Part shown: one piece after another, positions 58,074 through 64,000 of the stretch
Layout of the letters: each line of letters begins with the position of its first letter
How positions within the stretch are numbered: the first letter of the stretch is position 1
Assembly (NCBI GenBank): GCA_002104985.1
Contig: MCGO01000026.1
Coordinates: 62,001-126,000 of the forward strand
Source: Rhizoclosmatium globosum
Taxonomy: Eukaryota; Chytridiomycota; Chytridiomycetes; Chytridiales; Chytriomycetaceae
Length of the DNA: 64,000 bases
Direction of reading: 5' to 3'
Notes under the pieces: model-generated
What the model was told of the DNA's origin: nothing
Database searches by the model: none
The model's input: only the letters and a program-made list of their open reading frames with translations
Made by a program: the position numbers and the translations under genes

Positions 58074-58333
58074 CGTGTCTTGTTTTGCAAATGTTTTCTG
58101 TGAGTGATTGCGCGGCTGGAAGCGTCTTTGTTGTTCATGGTGGCACAGCTGAAAAAAATCAATTTGAAACGGTCGATTTCAAATCAAAAGATTGCGCGTT
58201 CAGAATTCCAGAAAACGTGGGTGCTTTCTTTCGGAATGAAATAGAATAACAGTAATGCCGCGCGTTCTTGGCTGAAAACTATAAAGAGAGTGAGTTTCCC
58301 CGGCTATATTTCTATCAACACAACTGAACCATA
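58074..58333. promoter_or_regulatory. divergent promoter of AN1 and PB1-ZZ-UBA genes
   Basis: 260 bp between divergent start codons. A TATA-like TATAAAG lies at 58280-58286, 48 bp before the ATG at 58334. Confidence 0.4.
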
Positions 58334-59447
58334 ATGTCTACAAGTGAAACTGTTATCAAGATTTCCTACAATGGATCCTTGCGTAATGTTCCTCTTACCT
58401 CAGAGGAACAGATTTCGTGGGATGCATTTGAAACCAAAGTAACTATGAATCTCATAGAGTTTCTTCAAACGACAAACAACCAATACACTCCTGTAATAGA
58501 TCCGTACTTTGTTCACTATCCCAGATTCTACGGCCCTTACTGTCAACTACGTTGATTCCGACGGTGACAGGATCATTTTTGACACCGATCAAGAACTTGC
58601 CGAACTATTTAGGGGTGTCGGAAGGCCATCTAAACTTTTTGTTACTGGCAAGGATTCTACTCCTGTACCACCAACTGCTTCCACTGCAACGGCTGAAGAA
58701 AAAGGGAAGGCTCGACAAGAAGCCCCTCCAACTGAAAAACAACCACCAAACAAGAATCCATTGGAGGAATTTATTGAGAAAGTTGATCCAATTATGAAGG
58801 AACTCAATGAGGAGCTAAAAAAGTCCAACATTGGACCAATCTTGGAAAAGGTAAAAAACAATTTTAACTGACTTCAATACTGTTCAGTATTCTAATCCGT
58901 TCTTCATCAGATTGCGTCTGAAGCTCAAGCCGCGTTTTCGGCAAGAGGCGGCCCAAGTTGCGGAGGACCATGGAAACGTTCCTCCTCATCCGCCGAATCG
59001 GTATTCGATCCATTTGCTCACGCCGCGTTCCATAAACGTAGATTCCACGGCCACTGCAACCCCTTCCAGACCACAAACGCTCAGGCTGAGTATCCGCCCC
59101 GCTGGAATACCGTCACTTGCGACGGCTGTAATGCGAAGGGCTTCCAAGGAAGTCGCCACAAGTGTAAGACTTGTGATAATTTTGATCTTTGTGGCGACTG
59201 TTATGGACGTGCAACGGACATTCACAACGCGCAACATGAGTTTGAAGAAATTACGCATCCTTTGGTTGTGCGTGAAACGGAAGCTTTGGAGGCTTTGTGG
59301 GGCATGGGTTTTGCAGTTGAAGAGGAAAAGGCAAGAGACTTGTTGAGACGTTACCATGGAAACTTGGATCGTGTTGTTGAAGTTTTGTTGAGAGAGGCTT
59401 CTACTCCAGTCTCCACTGAAAATAGCAACGCCACCGCTGCTGTTTAA
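58334..59447 (+). CDS. PB1-ZZ-UBA protein, p62/NBR1-like selective autophagy receptor
   Basis: A first exon from 58334, then 58525-58850 and 58911-59447. Order: PB1 domain (IKISYNGSLRNVPLTSEEQI; then NYVDSDGDRIIFDTDQELAE with the acidic OPCA-type DSDGD), a Pro/Glu linker, a ZZ finger (VTCDGCNAKGFQGSRHKCKT then DNFDLCGDCY) and a C-terminal UBA (EALWGMGFAVEEEKARDLLR...). This is the layout of p62/NBR1-type cargo receptors that bind ubiquitin and form filaments. The first junction is unresolved: exon 2 requires phase 1, but the visible donors (58439, 58492) give phase 0, so either an unusual splice or an indel is present in the PB1. Confidence 0.85.
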
Positions 59448-59599
59448 TTTGCTTCTGTTTCCTTTCCTGAAGTCATCAAATAAATATATGTGTTTAAAAA
59501 ATTAGGATCCAAACTTTTATACATATACAAGCCGAAGAAATTGTGCTGTAAATTCTCGTCGGAAATTCAATAGTGAACCAGTTAATGAGTAGTTTTTCA

Positions 59600-59749
59600 G
59601 TCGCTGGAAAAAATTGAATCTAGTTTGACCCTGGATGGAGACAACTGAGTCGACTGTCATCCCATTCGGCTCCTTTGGGTCAATCAGCATGATGCTGCGT
59701 TTGAGATGCATTTATGCCAATTTGAGGACAGTGTCGTTGAATCCAATAC
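59600..59749 (-). pseudogene. fragment of AHA1 exon 2
   Basis: About 150 bp homologous to the AHA1 exon at 57440-57247 (shared HLKRSIMLIDPKE and NGMTV, then SVVSI). It has substitutions and a stop before the Met, and diverges after GQ. A dispersed, non-functional duplicate 2 kb from its source. Confidence 0.85.
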
Positions 59750-59932
59750 CTGATTATTTTTGGGTATTTCTCAGCAGGTACCATTCTTCTGCAAAGCTCT
59801 TTTCGCTATAAATCACACGTATATAGTTTATCAGGAATAACATGGACACAAACGTGCACATACACAAATCAAACACACAAGAACTATTTCATTCAGCAAC
59901 AACCCCCATCTGAAAATCCACATTCCCAGTTT

Positions 59933-62900
59933 TTAACGGTTCAATGTACCACTCTTGTCAAGAGCCATCAAAGTACCAACAAATGTCAAGATCTACATAC
60001 AAGGTTATTAGTCGCCGATTCATATATCATAAATAGAAACTCACCATCTTTGGCTTCACCTCCACGATATCCTCAGGCAACACAAAGATAGTTGCACCAA
60101 GCTTTCTCGCAATACTAATCGCATACTTTGCATTCATCAAAGCATCCTCCTCAGTATGTCCAGGCCCAACCATCGTATAGTCCACAACCCCCTTCTGGAT
60201 TCCATTCAACAAATCCAGCAAAAAGACTCCAGTACGCAAGTTGGGGTCCTTGAACTGCGAAATGCTCGTGTTCTTTCCAGATCGGAGCTTCACAGTCTGG
60301 TTCGCCCACGTAATGATATCGCTCTCCGTGATTTCAGTTCCGCGCGAAATCGACTTTAACGTCTGAATCACGTGCTCACGCATCAATTGCCAGACGAACC
60401 CAAGAATCAGGGTCTTGACTCCATCAACGATATCGGATCCTTGGATTCCAACCAGTGTGAATTTCATGTCTTTTCCAAGGGAGATGACGTAGTTTGTGTT
60501 TTCGACTTTTTTGAACTTGGATGCGATGGGAGCTGGGCGGTTCACCTTCTTCCAGTCAATCAAGCCTGGGCGAACCTTGTCGATAGCTTGGAGGAGGACG
60601 AGACCGTCTTCCACGTCGTCAAAGAGGTTGTTGACGAAGGGGTCAACGCCGAGAGAGTTGAGCCACAAGGCAAAGGCACGGGCTTCGCGAGTTCCTTCAC
60701 TGTTGAACAAGGAATCGTCGAGTTGGGCCTTCTCAGCATCAGAGAGCTTCTCAAGACCAGGCCAGTTGTTGAACAAGTTGGCAACAAAGGCAAAGTTGAG
60801 CTTCGCGTTTCCTTCAACGAGAGTCTTGACGGACAAGTACTTGCGACATCCCATACGGTCTGCACCTTGCAAAATCTGCTCCGCGCGTTGGTGCAAGTCA
60901 CGAGTTTGCAATGGAGAACGGTCACAAAGGTGTGGAGCAAGCTGGTTCATCAAAACAGTGTAGTTTTCTCCATCCTACAACGTTGTTTGTCAGTTGCTTT
61001 GTGGCTTCCCCAAAAGAGGAAAATTTTTTCTCAACGACCCCACACATGCACACCAACTCACCTTCACATCACCACTAAAGTTCTGAACGCGTCGTCCCCA
61101 TCCAGCCTTCTTCAAGTGGTAGTTGAACCATCTCAACAAAATCTGTTCCGTTGGCAACTTCAAAAACTGTTCCAAGCTCTCTCCATCCTCCAAAAGACGG
61201 AACAACTCAGGGTGGAACTTGATATCCACACGCGCCTGCAAACCAATCTTGATAATCTGCCAAATAAGTCCGAGAGCCAAGTGTTCACGTCCTTCAATCA
61301 AGTCCTGCGCTCCAATGTTGACGACTGAACAACCAATAGCCTTCGCAGAGTTGACGACAACGTTGTTGTTTTCAGTCATTTGGAATGTGTTGAGCTTCTT
61401 TCCGAGGTTGAGTACACGTTCATCGATAGTGTTGGGGACAGAGTCGTTGATGAGCTTGGCAAGAATGAGACCATCTAACAAATTAAACATTAATAAATTT
61501 GATTTGTTCTAACACCAAAGTGGCTGCTTACCCTTGACCTCTCCGAAAATCTGCATAGTGTATGGATCGACAGGGAATCTGTGGGCCAAATCCTTGTCGT
61601 TACCCAATACCTGGTTCATGTGTTCAACAAAGGATTGCTTTTCGTCCTCGTTGATGGTGTGGGTAGTGTTTTCACTGGTTGCACCGTGCAAGACAATCTT
61701 GTTCTTGTTGGCACCAGCAGCAGACATACCCTTCTCACGACGAAGTTCACTGACAGCCTAAAGTATAGTTAATTAGATATGTTGCTTGGATATTCGCTGT
61801 TTGCTGTTCTAATGTCGTTGACTATTGTCTCTTGTCTCTATGCTACTCATGCAACAGTCAGTCCTCCACCAATTTGAAATTCCTTCCAGTTAAACCATTT
61901 CCACTGATAAGTACATTCGCCGTTCTTTCTTGTCGCAACATAATCCGCCCACTGCTTTGCTTTAGACTCTCCTCCAAGAACATGACCAAGCAACGTCTAA
62001 ATGCATTCTTGGCGCTGAATTCGAACGGTAACCGCCATCCCACACACAACAGAGTTCAACCAACACACTCCACTGAATTTCAAATTTTGAGTGTACCATC
62101 TCCTTCTTCTGATTCCTTCACACACCTTCCACACCTTCCACACCTTTCTACTTGTGCAAAGCACACATATATTCCACACAATATAAAGAAAAAAGAAGAA
62201 CTTACCGCAAGGAAAGCCTCGAGAGTAACACCATCATTACCCGTACTCAACAACTTCAATTTCTGGAGTTTTTCAAGAACAGAGGTGGCAGCTTCACCAG
62301 CCTTTGTCGAAATGGAAGCAAGATCAGATTGATGGATCCATCCGTGGTTGTCTGAGTCCAAGTCCTGGAAGATACGGTGGAAAGTTGAGACCTGTTACAA
62401 GCAATTACGTAAATATGTATCATTTTTAAGAGTGGCAAGAGGGGTTTCAGAATTTTGGTATGCGTAGTTGAAATAAAAAACGCGTTGTTTTGGGTGGTGT
62501 GGGCAAGGGGTGGATGTCAAAACACGAACCTCAGAGGGAGAAAAGTAAGGGAATTTTGAGGAGAGAGTTTGGGCGACACTAGAGAGCTCTGGGTCGGAGG
62601 AGAAAGTTTGACGACGCTGGAGAGGGGCAGGGGCAGGAACGTATTGAGGTTGAGGTTGGTAGGAGACGGGACGCTGGGGAAGAGTGGTTGGAGGGGCAGA
62701 GTAAGGGGCGCCACCAGTTTGGGAAGGAGTTTTGTTCATTTGAAGGAACGGGTTGTTTGTGAGAGGTTGTGGCTTTGGAGTGGGCGATGGCTGTGTCTGT
62801 TGTTGCTGTTGTTGCATGAATGGGTTTGCCGACAGCGACTGGGTGACCTGGGCTACTCCGTCGGCCTGTGCATTGCTCGCAGCAGCTGCAGCAGACACTT

Positions 62901-63560
62901 GGAACTTTGCAGGCTTTGGAGGTGGTGCGGGATTCGGGACTCTGTGCGAGTTCATTGGTTTTAGACAAGAATTAATTGCATTAATTAGAGGGAGAAAGAA
63001 AGAGAGACAAACCCTTGGCCCTGAGCAAGTCCTGGAAGCGCATGCGGGGCTCCTCCAAAGTGAGCTGGCTGGAAGATGCCGCCGTAGGCTGGGCCAGTTG
63101 GAAGTGGGCCTGTTGAAGGCGCGTATCCACCACCGCCTGAGCTGAACTCTTGATTGGATTTGATTGAGTTAGAAATGTAATGTTGCTGGTATTTGCGGAA
63201 GAAGGAAGAAGGAAGAAGGAAGAAGGAAGAAGGAAGAAGACGAGGGTATCCCCACAAGCAACTACTAAGGACCACTAGGTACCACTAGGTACTATCTCAG
63301 AGAAACAAGGCCGGCACCAACTACAACTAAGCACACTACTCATCAATGCACGCACCAGTGTAGTCCGCCTGGGGCGCGTGTCTCGTCAGCTTCGCGTTCT
63401 CAACGGGTCCACGCGCAAGCTTGGCATCGAGATTGGACACGATCGTCTGCTTGAGACTCTTTGCCTTGGCCTGTGGGTCTTCATCGTCTGAGTTGCCTGT
63501 GCGCCAATCGTCGTCGTCGTCGTTGTTGAGCTTGACTTGTCGGAATTGCGAGGAGGCCAT
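59933..63560 (-). CDS. SAC6: fimbrin (plastin), actin-bundling, with N-terminal extension
   Basis: Exons 63560-63356, 63148-63013, 62941-62530, 62391-62206, 61757-61532, 61474-61062, 60974-60045 and 59992-59933; 855 aa. Typical fimbrin starts at about residue 235 (KFPYFSPSEVSTFHRIFQDL then the EF-hand-like DLDSDNHGW), then four calponin-homology domains: THTINEDEKQSFVEHMNQVL, DGLILAKLINDSVPNTIDER, LRWFNYHLKKAGWGRRVQNF, LWLNSLGVDPFVNNLFDDVE, ENTNYVISLGKDMKFTLVGI and the end FVGTLMALDKSGTLNR. It cross-links actin filaments in patches and rings. About 235 residues precede it: an acidic patch (LNNDDDDDWRTG), Gly/Pro-rich and Gln-rich segments. All junctions are phase-consistent, so I treat it as one gene; a separate upstream gene is the alternative. 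Confidence 0.88.
63196..63240. repeat. 7-bp microsatellite (GGAAGAA)n in fimbrin intron 1
   Basis: About six tandem GGAAGAA units between the first two fimbrin exons. Confidence 0.85.
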
Positions 63561-63698
63561 TTTGTGTTGTGTTTCTTCAGCTTCACTGTTTCTCCACCCC
63601 TCACTATCACCCAAAAACGAATGTACTAGTATTTTCTATTTGGTAAAATCCCATTAATTGATTTTTTTAATAAGGAATGTGGAATGTAAATCGTAGAA

Positions 63699-64000
63699 AT
63701 GAGTGACGATCCCACCTCCGATCAGCCTACTTCATCCAACCCATTAAACGATCAAGGTGTCAATAACAACATCATTCCACTTGTCAATGCCACAACATCA
63801 AGCCCACCAACAGCAACTCCAGCTCCAAACTTCAACTCCACGTTTCTCTCACCAAAAGTACATCGCAAAAAGCTAGAATCAACTCCTCGTAATTCCCCCG
63901 ATTCTCCAGCCGCGTCTTCTTCCTTCGTCATGATTCCTGCCCTTAGTAGCTCACCTGCAAACACTGGGTCATCAGATATGTCTCGCTATGGTGCAACAGC
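63699..64000 (+). CDS. 5' end of an unrecognised Ser/Asn/Pro-rich protein (partial)
   Basis: ATG at 63699 opens a frame of 100 codons with no stop before the window ends. Composition is rich in Ser, Asn, Thr and Pro (MSDDPTSDQPTSSNPLNDQG onward) with a short basic motif (KVHRKKLES). It is divergent from fimbrin with about 140 bp between start codons. No domain visible yet. Confidence 0.65.
   Translation, partial: MSDDPTSDQPTSSNPLNDQGVNNNIIPLVNATTSSPPTATPAPNFNSTFLSPKVHRKKLESTPRNSPDSPAASSSFVMIPALSSSPANTGSSDMSRYGAT

Overview
The window is nuclear DNA of an intron-rich fungus, almost certainly a zoosporic (chytrid-type) one. Short GT-AG introns (mostly 40-100 nt) can be placed frame-consistently through most genes. 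The gene set mixes fungal genes (URA6-type UMP/CMP kinase, PNS1-type choline-transporter-like protein, fimbrin, GPI-anchored Ser/Thr-rich secreted proteins) with a cilium/centrosome gene (CEP131) that flagellum-less fungi lack. No rRNA, CRISPR or clear tRNA gene is present; one tRNA-like Pol III element lies at the left edge.

Layout. 0-17.8 kb is gene-dense: a tandem pair of secreted GPI-type proteins, an NADPH-dependent FMN reductase, a decayed ankyrin-type gene, a coiled-coil gene, UMP/CMP kinase, CEP131, a large ZZ/EF-hand membrane protein and a sirtuin. 18.0-31.5 kb is a repeat island bracketed by two 1.16-kb direct repeats. Inside it are a perfect-looking 3,783-bp tandem duplication, an inverted 840-bp copy of part of that unit, and two kinds of NYN-like (PIN-fold) genes, a Cys-rich gene and other unrecognised spliced ORFs, several broken or truncated. 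31.7-35.4 kb holds an AlkB-like oxygenase, the GTPase DRG1 and a heterotrimeric G-protein gamma subunit. 35.7-42.4 kb is a tandem pair of secreted alkaline phosphatases, the second with a 1-nt frameshift. 43-52.5 kb carries three large low-complexity or coiled-coil genes and a degenerate third copy of an island sequence. 53-64 kb holds a PNS1/CTL transporter, an acidic protein, a tail-anchored AHA1 co-chaperone, an AN1 zinc-finger protein, a PB1-ZZ-UBA (p62/NBR1-like) protein, fimbrin with a long N-terminal extension, and the start of another gene.

Most single-copy genes are ordinary housekeeping or cytoskeletal/ciliary functions and are not arranged as operons. The most unusual part is the 18-31.5 kb island. 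Its architecture (outer direct repeats, internal tandem and inverted copies, a dispersed third copy at 48.3-49.1 kb, and paralogous NYN-type nuclease-fold proteins with altered active sites) suggests a mobile or amplifying multigene element that I could not assign to a known family. Exon coordinates below were worked out by hand from splice motifs and reading-frame phase; they should be treated as models.
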